64,000 nt of DNA from Pseudomonadota bacterium (GTDB lineage: Bacteria > Pseudomonadota > Gammaproteobacteria > Burkholderiales > Burkholderiaceae_C): NCBI GenBank assembly GCA_023387335.1, contig JAEWIF010000003.1:145412-209411 (forward strand). Reading direction: 5' to 3'. Every line of letters begins with the position of its first letter. Within the stretch, counting starts at the first letter, position 1. This document shows, piece by piece, positions 19,436-27,134 of this stretch. Below the pieces are notes generated by a model. It was not told the origin of the DNA. It saw only the letters and a program-made list of their open reading frames with translations, and did not search any database. A program made the translations under genes and the position numbers.

Positions 19436-20680
19436 ATGGCCACCTTGCATTCGCGCGACGCGCCACCGGCATGCGCGTTGACGCTCTTCCTCCTGGCCGG
19501 TTGTGGCGGCGGCGGCAGCAGCGCCGGCGTCAGCCTGGTGGACCCGCCGGATCCGCCCGGGCCCGCCCTCGCCATCCGCACCAGCCCGCCCGCCCTGCTC
19601 CAGGTCCCGCCGGCGCCCAACGTGCTCCCCATCTCGCTCGGCCGCGGCCCCCGCGGCACGGCGTTCAACGCGCCTTTCGTCTCCGTCACGATCTGCATTC
19701 CCGGCACCGCCACCTGCCAGACCATCGACCAGGTGCTGCTGGACACGGCCTCTTCCGGCTTGCGCATCGCCGCCTCTGCGCTGCGCAGCGGCATGGACCT
19801 GCCGTCGCTGCGCACGGCGGCAGGCGCCCCGGTCTCGCAGTGCGTCCCGTTCGCGAGCGGCGCCGCCTGGGGATCGGTGCGGCGGGCGGACGTCCGCCTG
19901 GCCGGCGAAGAAGCCCAGGCGATCCCGATCCAGGTGTACGAGCGCGCCGGGCCCTCCTCGCCCCCGCGGCCCGGCGCCTGCGCCACCGCGAGCGACCTCG
20001 CCCAGGTGATCGACGCCAACGGCGTCCTGGGCGTGGGACTGCGTCGGCAGGACTGCGGCGCCGGCTGCGAGTCCGCCAGCCCGGCGGCGGTCTACTTCAC
20101 CTGCGCGGGCGGTCCGTGCACGCCGGCCGCGGTGGCCCGCGGCAGCCAGGTCGGCAACCCGATCGCCGCGCTGGGCGCCAACAGCAACGGCCTGGCCATC
20201 CTGCTGCCGCGGGTGCCGCCGGGCGGATCCAGCGCGGTCACCGGCGCCGCGATCCTGGGCATAGGCACGCAGCCGAACAACGTTCTCGGCGCCGCGCGCG
20301 TGTTCGCGCCGGACGCCGAAGGCTTCCTGGCCGCCCGCTACAAGGGCGCGACCTACCGATCCTTCCTGGACACGGGCACGAACAGCGTGCGCGTGCCGGA
20401 CGCGGACCTGCCGTTGTGCGGGGAGTTCTATTGCCCGCCGCAGCCCGGGTCGCTGATGGCCACGATCAGTTCACCGGCCGGCGCTTCGCAGGACGTCGAG
20501 CTCACGTTCGAGTCGCCGGGCGCGATCAGCCCGGACGCCGTCGCCGCGGTCATCGCCGGCGGCGCGCGGACCGGGCGGTACGTGAACTGGGGGCTGCCGT
20601 TCTTCTTCGGGCGGACGGTGCACCTGGCGATCGAAGGCGCGGAGACGCCGGCGGGGGTGGGCCCTTATTGGGCGTTCTAG
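19436..20680 (+). CDS. DUF3443 family lipoprotein, aspartic-protease-like
   Basis: A 414-residue predicted lipoprotein: a short hydrophobic leader ends in LLAGC followed by GGGGSS, a lipobox and Gly/Ser tether. The body matches DUF3443: NVLPISLGRGP, VSVTICIPGTATCQTIDQVL. Two motifs resemble the active-site loops of pepsin-like proteases: LLDTASSGLRI near residue 102 and FLDTGTNSVRV near residue 308, one in each half of the protein. Function is not established. It is convergent with a VanZ-like gene and the two stops share CTAG at 20677-20680. Confidence 0.8.
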   Translation: MATLHSRDAPPACALTLFLLAGCGGGGSSAGVSLVDPPDPPGPALAIRTSPPALLQVPPAPNVLPISLGRGPRGTAFNAPFVSVTICIPGTATCQTIDQVLLDTASSGLRIAASALRSGMDLPSLRTAAGAPVSQCVPFASGAAWGSVRRADVRLAGEEAQAIPIQVYERAGPSSPPRPGACATASDLAQVIDANGVLGVGLRRQDCGAGCESASPAAVYFTCAGGPCTPAAVARGSQVGNPIAALGANSNGLAILLPRVPPGGSSAVTGAAILGIGTQPNNVLGAARVFAPDAEGFLAARYKGATYRSFLDTGTNSVRVPDADLPLCGEFYCPPQPGSLMATISSPAGASQDVELTFESPGAISPDAVAAVIAGGARTGRYVNWGLPFFFGRTVHLAIEGAETPAGVGPYWAF

Positions 20681-21081
20681 CTGGAAAGCCGCGCGCGGCG
20701 GGTGTGCAGCCTCAGGAGGGCCCAGGCCAGCGCCGCGCCGAGGAGGCCGCCGGCGGCGTCGATCCCGATGTCGGTGAGCCTTCCCACGCGCCCGACAGCC
20801 AGGAACTGGAGCGCCTCGGTCGCCGCCCCCAGGCAGGCGGCGAGCGCGATCGCCCCGGCCGGTCGCACCCGGCCCGTCCAGAGCAGCGCGGCGGACAGCA
20901 AGGCGAACCCGAGGAAGTGGCCCAGCTTGTCAGGATGCAGGTAGGCGGGGAACGGACGCAGCAGTTCGTTCTTCGAGCCCACGGGCATCAGCGTGGCGAT
21001 GAAGATGCAGGCGAGCGCCAGGAGCGCGAGGCTCCAGGCGATGACTTGGCGCGGGGAAAGACTTCGGGACGAGGACTGCAC
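20677..21081 (-). CDS. VanZ-like membrane protein
   Basis: A 134-residue integral membrane protein with four hydrophobic helices and the VanZ-family signature DKLGHFLGFALLSA (about residues 51-64) followed by ATEALQFLAVGRVGRLTDIGIDAAGG. VanZ-like proteins are of uncertain biochemical role and often accompany envelope or exopolysaccharide genes. It is 18 nt downstream of a glycosyltransferase gene in the same direction, so the two are likely co-transcribed. Confidence 0.85.
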   Translation of the reverse strand: MQSSSRSLSPRQVIAWSLALLALACIFIATLMPVGSKNELLRPFPAYLHPDKLGHFLGFALLSAALLWTGRVRPAGAIALAACLGAATEALQFLAVGRVGRLTDIGIDAAGGLLGAALAWALLRLHTRRARLSS

Positions 21082-21099
21082 CGGGCCATTGTCCTGGCT

Positions 21100-22365
21100 C
21101 TATTGGGCTTTGCGAGCGACCCCGGCGCGGGAGGGCGCCCGCCGGCAGAGCGCCAGGACTTCGGACTCAAACTTGCCAAGGACGGTGTCACGATCCAGCT
21201 CGCTGAGCGCGAACCGGCGGGCGTTCTCACCCATGCGGGCACGCTCGTGGGGATCGTCCATCAGCTGGCGAACGGCCGCGGCCAGCGCCGGCGCGTCCTC
21301 GGCCGGCACGACCAGTCCGCACCGGGCGCGCTCCGAAACCACCTGCGCCAACTCCGTCTGCGGAGCGGCGGTGGCCACCACCGCCCGCCCACTGGCCAGC
21401 ATGCCTGTCAGCTTGGACGGCATCACCAGATCGGCCGCATCCGCACGCTGCGGCAGCAGGTGCACGTCGGCCAGGGCGAGGAAATCGCCGAGCCGGCTGA
21501 GCGGCTGCAGCGGAAGGAAACGCACGTTGGGCAGGCCTTCGCAGCGGCGCATCAGCTCGTCGCGACCCGTGCCATGCCCGCAGAACACGAACAACACCGA
21601 AGGATCGTCGCGCAGCAGAGCAGCCACCTCGGCCAGCACTTCCAGCCCCTGCTTGTTGCCCATGTTCCCCGAGTACATGGCGACGCGCGTTTCGGGCGCC
21701 AGGCCAAGTTCCTCGCGGTAGCTGCTGCGAGCCTGTGGCTGCACCAGCGACAAGTCGGCCCAGTTCGGAAAGAACACCAGTTGCCCGGGCCACAAACCCT
21801 TGCTGCGGGCCAGTTCCATCATCCGGCCGGAGATGGTGGACACGCGGTCGAACCGCCGCATCAGCCACCGCTCCATGGCCAGCAGCATCCGGCGCGATCG
21901 CGCGCCGGCCAGCAGGCCCATGCTGAACGCCGCGTCCACTTCGAAGTCCTGGATGTGCAGCCACGACTTGCCACCGGAAGCCTTGGCCACCAGGGCCGCC
22001 ACGGGCGCGCAGGCCAGGGTCGGCTCCACCACCCACACCAGTTCCGGCCGCCAGAAGACCTGGCGCAGCGCCACCGGCAGGCTGGTGAGGGCGAAGCTGG
22101 CCAGGTGCAGCATGCGCTTGAGCCCGCCGGCATTGCGCGGCACCCACAGCGGGCAGCGCCACACGGTGAGCGAGGCGCCCTGCTCCGTTCGCCACAGCCA
22201 GCGCGAATAGCCCTGGCGCACCTTCCACTCGGGGTAATAAGGCGGCGCGGTGATGACGCGCACCTCGTGGCCCCGGGCGGCCAGCCATTCAGCCAGCTCG
22301 CCGGTGTACTTGCCCGTGCCGGTCAGCTCGGGGGCGAAATTGATCCCGTAGAGGAGTATTCGCAC
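21100..22365 (-). CDS. GT4-family glycosyltransferase, WcaI/WbuB-like
   Basis: A 421-residue GT-B glycosyltransferase. The N-terminus MRILLYGINFAPELTGTGKYTGELAEWL is the WcaI/WbuB-type start, as are the VITAPPYYPEW and WLHIQDFEVDAAF segments. The C-terminal half has the nucleotide-sugar-binding region (YSGNMGNKQGLEVL and the ADLVMPSKLTGMLASGRAVVAT loop). Colanic-acid WcaI is the best-known relative. It probably adds a sugar to a lipid-linked repeat unit for the exopolysaccharide made by the genes at 25-41 kb. Acceptor and donor cannot be deduced. Confidence 0.85.
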   Translation of the reverse strand: MRILLYGINFAPELTGTGKYTGELAEWLAARGHEVRVITAPPYYPEWKVRQGYSRWLWRTEQGASLTVWRCPLWVPRNAGGLKRMLHLASFALTSLPVALRQVFWRPELVWVVEPTLACAPVAALVAKASGGKSWLHIQDFEVDAAFSMGLLAGARSRRMLLAMERWLMRRFDRVSTISGRMMELARSKGLWPGQLVFFPNWADLSLVQPQARSSYREELGLAPETRVAMYSGNMGNKQGLEVLAEVAALLRDDPSVLFVFCGHGTGRDELMRRCEGLPNVRFLPLQPLSRLGDFLALADVHLLPQRADAADLVMPSKLTGMLASGRAVVATAAPQTELAQVVSERARCGLVVPAEDAPALAAAVRQLMDDPHERARMGENARRFALSELDRDTVLGKFESEVLALCRRAPSRAGVARKAQ

Positions 22366-22397
22366 GGCGCTCCTACTGCTTTGGCCGCAAAGAAATC

Positions 22398-22418
22398 GGG
22401 CCCGGAGGTGCCGGGCCC
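22398..22418 (-). terminator. Intrinsic terminator after the small lipoprotein gene
   Basis: A perfect 8-bp stem GGGCCCGG (22398-22405) and CCGGGCCC (22411-22418) with a 5-nt loop. In the minus direction it is followed by the T-rich GATTTCTTTG. It lies 20 nt after the stop of the gene ending at 22439 and insulates it from the downstream glycosyltransferase. Confidence 0.75.
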
Positions 22419-22438
22419 GTTGAACTCACGTCAGCGGC

Positions 22439-23008
22439 TTAAGCGCCGCCGGTCACTTGCGTCACGGAGACGCTGGTGATCTTGCTGCCACCGACCAGGA
22501 TGTCGCCGTTGGACTGGATCACCACGCTGGTCGTGATGGGTGCGGACGTGGTGCCGTCCAGGGACACGGTGGCTTGCACGGACACCGTGCCGCCGGTGGC
22601 GGCGGCGTTGGCCGTGTTCAGGTCGATCTTGCAGTCGGACACCGTCACGGTGGCGCCCACCACGAGCGGGCTCGGCGCGACGAAGGTCGATTGCGTGATC
22701 ACGAAGATGCACGAGCCGAAATTCAGGTTGCCGGTGGCCGACGCGCCCCCCGACGAGATGCCGAAGGTCGGCTGGGTGCCGGCCGTCACGGTCAGCGTGG
22801 TGGCAGCGGTGGTGCCCAGGACCGGAATGCCGTTGAGAAAGCTGATCGCCTGGCCGTTCAGCGCCTGCGCCGCGGCGGCGCCCGTCGTCTTGTTCACGGC
22901 GATCGGCGCCGCGTCAGCGGCCACGGTCGTGGTGCTGTCGCCGCCGCCGCCGCAGGCCACGAGGGCCGCGGTCGCCACGCAGGCAAACAGGTAGTTGAAT
23001 TTCCGCAT
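22439..23008 (-). CDS. Small secreted lipoprotein of unknown function
   Basis: A 189-residue predicted lipoprotein: signal MRKFNYLFACVATAALVAC with the lipobox Cys followed by GGGGDSTTTV. The mature part is Ser/Thr/Val/Gly-rich with alternating beta-strand patterns and two cysteines (GSCIFV and SDCKID) that could form a disulfide. No family recognised. An AGGAAGAGGG ribosome-binding site precedes the ATG. It is divergent from the YjbH gene and followed by a strong terminator, so it is a single-gene unit. Confidence 0.82.
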   Translation of the reverse strand: MRKFNYLFACVATAALVACGGGGDSTTTVAADAAPIAVNKTTGAAAAQALNGQAISFLNGIPVLGTTAATTLTVTAGTQPTFGISSGGASATGNLNFGSCIFVITQSTFVAPSPLVVGATVTVSDCKIDLNTANAAATGGTVSVQATVSLDGTTSAPITTSVVIQSNGDILVGGSKITSVSVTQVTGGA

Positions 23009-23152
23009 TTCCCTCTTCCTCTCGAGTCTGGGTTGGATTAGCTCAATCGAACGGAAGAGTACATGACTTGTATCCGTCCGTAAATAGCATTGGAGGAAGT
23101 TGCAAGGCCATAGGTCCGAAAACGAGGCGTGGCGGTAACAATCCCGCCCGCC

Positions 23153-25387
23153 ATGCGCCTGCCCCCCCAGAAGTTGTCCGCCCTCGCGCTTGGCCTGCTG
23201 GCCCTGCCCGCCGCCGCCGTCCAGACCACCATGACCTCCGCCGGGTACACCGGCCTGGGGCTCACGCCCAACGCCCACCTGCTCGGATGGGGCTACCTCG
23301 AAGGCGCCTACGACAACCAGCTGCCCGGCATCGTGGGCAGCGCGCGGCGCGGCGTCGTCGACAACCCCACCGGGCACAACTACGTCCTGGGTTTCGGCCT
23401 GCTGCCCAACCTGGAGATCAGCGGCCGCCTCGCCACCAACTCGCTGCAGGACAGCTGCATAGGCGCGCCCGGCTGCGGCGTGCGCGACCTGTCCGCCGCC
23501 GGCAAGGTGGCAATCGGCCTGGACGCCGCAAACCGCTGGCGCATCGCCGCCGGCGCCACCGACATCGGCGGCGCCGTCACGTACTTCCGCACGTACTACG
23601 GCGTGCTCACGTACAACGACGGGCCATTCGAGGCGAGCGGTGGACTGGCAAGACGCAGTGGCCCCGGAAGGAATGGCTCCCGCTCACCGCTCGACGGCCC
23701 CTTCGCCGCCGCCGCCTTGCAGCCGATTCCGTTGGTACGAGGCCACATCGAATACGCCGACGGCAACGCCTGGGCGGGCGTGCGGGTCTTCGCGCCCGCG
23801 AACTGGCTGCCCGAAGGCTGGTCACTCTCGGCCGGCGCCAACGCGCGCCTGAACGACAACAACCTGACCGAGCGGACCTGGTATTCCGCTTCGCTCTCGA
23901 TCCCGCTCTACAAGGCGCCGTCGATGCCGGGACGCAAGGAAGCGCCCTTGCCCGCCCTGCAACCGGGCCAGCAGCCGCTGCCTGCGTACGAGGCACGCAT
24001 CCCCGCGCCGCCGCCCGCACCGGCCCCTGAGCCCGCAACGCCGCAAGCCGCAGCGCCCGCACCCGCGCCCCGCCCCATCCAACCCGCCACCGACACCCAG
24101 CTCCATGCCCTGGCCGACGCCCTCGAAGCCAAGGGCCTGGACGACATCTGGATCGGCCGCATGGACGACGGCACCGTGGCCATCCGCGCCAACAACGCCG
24201 CCTACGCCTGGAACTCCGCCGACGCGCTGGGCGCGGCCCTCGGTGCGGTTGCCCGCAGCCTGAGCGAAACCCGCAGCGGCTATCGCCTGATCCTCACCGA
24301 GCGCCAGGTGCCGCTGGTTGCCGTCACCGGCCAGGCCGACTGCCTGCGCGAGTGGATTGAAACGCCCGCCAACACCTGCACCGCCGGCCAGCTGTCCACC
24401 CCCGGCACGCTGCCGCTGGAGCCGCTGCACGACGGCGCCCGCTGGGTGGTGCAGAAGCAAAAGCCCGCTTGGCAGACCGTGCGCGTGCGCGTCAGCCCGG
24501 TGCTGCGCACGACCGTGGGTACCGAAGTCGGCGCCTTCGACTACGCCGTCGGCGCCAACGTGGCCGCGCAGCTGCCGCTGTGGGCCGGCGCGAGCGTCGA
24601 CGCCGGCGTCAACCTGCCGATCGCCGAGTCCGACGACTTCGAGCGCGGCCGCGTGTTCTTCAACCGCCGCATCGCCTCGGGACTGGAACGCCTGTCGTTC
24701 ACGCAGACCCTGCGCGTACCGCTCGAGCGGGTGATGTCGCCCGGCCAGGGCCTGCGCTGGAACCCCAGTGCCCTCACCGCCCAGGCCACCGTCGGCCGCA
24801 TCGGCAGCTACTACGACGGCGCGCTGGGCGAGCTGCGCTGGGAGCCGGGCGAAGGCCGGCACCGTTTCTCGGCGCAGGCAGGCGCCTTCCGCAACAACGA
24901 ATTCGAAGGCGGCCGCGGTCCGCTGGGTTCGCTGCGGCGCGCCAACCCGCTGCTGGCCAGCTACCGCTACAGCGTGATGGCCACGCGCACCGACCTCGAG
25001 GCCACCGCCGGCCAGTTCCTGCACAACGACCGCGGCCTGCAGTTCGGCCTGAAGCAGTGGTTCGCCGACACCTCGGTCAGCGTGTATTACCGGCGCTCGG
25101 CCTTCGAAGGCCAGCGCACGCGCCAGGTGGCCGGCATCACGCTATCGCTGCCGATCGGCCCGCGGCGCGACTGGAACCCCGTGCCGCACGTGCAGGTGGG
25201 CGGCACGCCGCGCTTCTCGCACAGCGTGGAAACGACGGTGCGTGAACCGAGTGGCGGCAACCCGCAAGCCTTCGGCACCGGCCTGCGTCCGCCGGTGGCC
25301 GGGCTGAACGACACCTTCAACTCCGACCGATCCGGACTGGCGTACTTCGAGGACAACACCCGCCGTATCCGCGACGCCGCGCGGTAA
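23153..25387 (+). CDS. YjbH-family exopolysaccharide outer-membrane protein
   Basis: A 744-residue YjbH-domain protein, probably an outer-membrane beta-barrel linked to exopolysaccharide export. Signal peptide MRLPPQKLSALALGLLALPAAA; N-terminal barrel with GYTGLGLTPNAHLLGWGY and ARLNDNNL; a Pro/Ala linker at about 280-320; then a C-terminal region (VSPVLRTTVGTEVGAFDYAVG, RVMSPGQGLRWNPSALTAQATVG) ending in barrel-like strands. An in-frame GTG 24 nt upstream is possible, but its GAGG is too close. The E. coli yjbEFG partners are absent here; wza-wzb-wzc follow instead. Confidence 0.85.
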   Translation: MRLPPQKLSALALGLLALPAAAVQTTMTSAGYTGLGLTPNAHLLGWGYLEGAYDNQLPGIVGSARRGVVDNPTGHNYVLGFGLLPNLEISGRLATNSLQDSCIGAPGCGVRDLSAAGKVAIGLDAANRWRIAAGATDIGGAVTYFRTYYGVLTYNDGPFEASGGLARRSGPGRNGSRSPLDGPFAAAALQPIPLVRGHIEYADGNAWAGVRVFAPANWLPEGWSLSAGANARLNDNNLTERTWYSASLSIPLYKAPSMPGRKEAPLPALQPGQQPLPAYEARIPAPPPAPAPEPATPQAAAPAPAPRPIQPATDTQLHALADALEAKGLDDIWIGRMDDGTVAIRANNAAYAWNSADALGAALGAVARSLSETRSGYRLILTERQVPLVAVTGQADCLREWIETPANTCTAGQLSTPGTLPLEPLHDGARWVVQKQKPAWQTVRVRVSPVLRTTVGTEVGAFDYAVGANVAAQLPLWAGASVDAGVNLPIAESDDFERGRVFFNRRIASGLERLSFTQTLRVPLERVMSPGQGLRWNPSALTAQATVGRIGSYYDGALGELRWEPGEGRHRFSAQAGAFRNNEFEGGRGPLGSLRRANPLLASYRYSVMATRTDLEATAGQFLHNDRGLQFGLKQWFADTSVSVYYRRSAFEGQRTRQVAGITLSLPIGPRRDWNPVPHVQVGGTPRFSHSVETTVREPSGGNPQAFGTGLRPPVAGLNDTFNSDRSGLAYFEDNTRRIRDAAR

Positions 25388-25519
25388 GCACGCCACACGC
25401 GCGTGTGACAAGGCTCCGAAGTTACAAAACTCCCCTGTAACGGTGATGCCTGAGGCTCAACGATGAGCTAAAGTCATACGCAATTCGTAACAAATAGAAC
25501 TCTCAAGGACCCCGGACCC

Positions 25520-26686
25520 ATGCACAGAGGTGCTATCGCCGCCGCCCTTCCGCGCGCGGCGTTTCTTCTCTTGGCGGCCGCCCTGCTCCACGGCTGCGCC
25601 GTGGTGACGGCGCCGGGCTTCGACTACGCCGATCCCAAGACCCGCACCAGCGTCACCCTGGGCCAGTACGTTCCCGGCGACGTGAACAACCCGCCGCAAG
25701 GCGTGGTGGTGCCCATCACGCCGCAGCTGGTGCAGGCGCAGCAGCGGGCGCGTCCGCGTGAAGTGGCGGCCGAAGTGCGGCAGCTGTTCAAGGCCCCCGG
25801 CCCGTACACCATCGGCCCGAGCGACGTCATCAGCATCGTGGTGTACGACCACCCCGAGCTGCTGCCCAACGCCGGCGCGGTCATCAGCCAGCAGGCCGAC
25901 CCCACCGGCATCAGCGCCGCGCCCGGCTTCATCGTGGGCGCGGACGGCCAGGTGGCGTTCCCCTTCATCGGCCGCGTGCGCGTGCAGGGCCTCACCGAGA
26001 TCGAGGCGTCGGAGCTGGTCCGCGACCGCATCGCGCGATTCATCAAGGACCCGCAGGTCTCGGTGCGCATCAACTCCTTCCGCAGCCGCCGCGCCTATGT
26101 CGACGGCGAAGTGCGCACGCCCGGTACGCAGATCTTCACGGACGTGCCGATGACGCTGCCCGAGGCGATCAACCGCGCGGGCGGCATCACGGCCGTGGGC
26201 GACCGCTCGTCCGTGCTGCTGACGCGCGCCAACCAGACCACGGTGGTCAACCTGATGCAGCTGCAGGAGCTGGGCATCAACCCCAACCAGATCCTGCTGG
26301 AGAGCGGCGACCTGGTCACGGTGCGCAGCCGCGACGAGAGCAAGGTGTTCGTGGCCGGCGAGATCGCCCGCCCCTCTGCGCTGCAGATGCGCAATGGCCG
26401 CCTGAGCCTGAACGAGGCGCTGGGCGAAGCCGGCGGCCCGAACCTGAACACGGCCAACACCAGCCAGATCTACGTGATCCGCAACACGTCGCAGGCCGGC
26501 GCGCCGGCGATCTTCCACCTGAACGCATCCGCGCCGGCGGCGCTGGCGCTGGCGGAGACGTTTGCGCTGCAGGCGCGAGACGTGGTCTACATCGATCCGG
26601 TGCCGCTGGTGAATTGGAACCGCATCGTTTCGCTCATCCTGCCCTCGGCCAGCGTGCTGAGCCAAGGCTCGTCTCCGTTCCGATGA
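25520..26686 (+). CDS. wza: Polysaccharide export lipoprotein Wza
   Basis: Outer-membrane export channel for exopolysaccharide. The 388-residue product is a lipoprotein (lipobox ALLHGC, Cys26) with the Poly_export domain (GPYTIGPSDVISIVVYDHPEL, about residues 95-180) and two SLBB repeats (RRAYVDGEVRTPGTQ and KVFVAGEIARPSAL), followed by a C-terminal helix (VNWNRIVSLILPSA) typical of the Wza membrane ring. It heads wza-wzb-wzc. The 132-nt upstream gap contains an inverted repeat GTTACA/TGTAAC (25421-25441). Its stop overlaps the wzb start as ATGA. Confidence 0.94.
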   Translation: MHRGAIAAALPRAAFLLLAAALLHGCAVVTAPGFDYADPKTRTSVTLGQYVPGDVNNPPQGVVVPITPQLVQAQQRARPREVAAEVRQLFKAPGPYTIGPSDVISIVVYDHPELLPNAGAVISQQADPTGISAAPGFIVGADGQVAFPFIGRVRVQGLTEIEASELVRDRIARFIKDPQVSVRINSFRSRRAYVDGEVRTPGTQIFTDVPMTLPEAINRAGGITAVGDRSSVLLTRANQTTVVNLMQLQELGINPNQILLESGDLVTVRSRDESKVFVAGEIARPSALQMRNGRLSLNEALGEAGGPNLNTANTSQIYVIRNTSQAGAPAIFHLNASAPAALALAETFALQARDVVYIDPVPLVNWNRIVSLILPSASVLSQGSSPFR

Positions 26687-27114
26687 ACAGCATCCTGGTG
26701 ATCTGCGAAGGCAACATCTGCCGCAGCCCTATGGCGCAGGGCCTGCTGGCCGCCGCGCTGCCGAACGCGAAGGTGCACTCCGCGGGCCTGGGCGCGCTGG
26801 TCGGCATGCCCGCGGACGACACCGCGATCCGCCTGATGAAGGCGCGCGGCATCGACATCACAGGGCATCGCGCGCAGCAGGTGAATCGCGCGCTGTGCAC
26901 GCAGGCCGACCTCGTGCTGGTGATGGACACCGACCAGAAGCAGCGACTGGAAGACATGTACCCGCAAGCGCGCGGCCGCGTGTTTCGCCTCGGCGAACAC
27001 GGCAAGCGCGACATCCCTGATCCGTATCGGCAGCCTGAGAAGGCTTTTCGCGATGCCCTCGCCTTAATCGATGAAGGTGTGCGCGAGTGGCTGCAGCGCA
27101 TCCAACGACTTTGA
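26683..27114 (+). CDS. wzb: Low-molecular-weight protein-tyrosine phosphatase Wzb
   Basis: Cytoplasmic phosphatase that removes phosphates from the Wzc tyrosine cluster. The 143-residue product has the P-loop C-x5-R (CEGNICRS, Cys8 and Arg14) and the general-acid motif DPY (IPDPYRQP). Length is normal. The ATG overlaps the wza stop by four bases and wzc follows after 20 nt, so the three are one unit. Confidence 0.94.
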   Translation: MNSILVICEGNICRSPMAQGLLAAALPNAKVHSAGLGALVGMPADDTAIRLMKARGIDITGHRAQQVNRALCTQADLVLVMDTDQKQRLEDMYPQARGRVFRLGEHGKRDIPDPYRQPEKAFRDALALIDEGVREWLQRIQRL

Positions 27115-27134
27115 CCAATCAATACAGGTCCCCA

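Noticed and set aside
19471..22479. 1,000-codon plus-strand frame spanning DUF3443, VanZ-like and glycosyltransferase genes
   Set aside because: It crosses three real genes in other frames or strands and has no recognisable domain.
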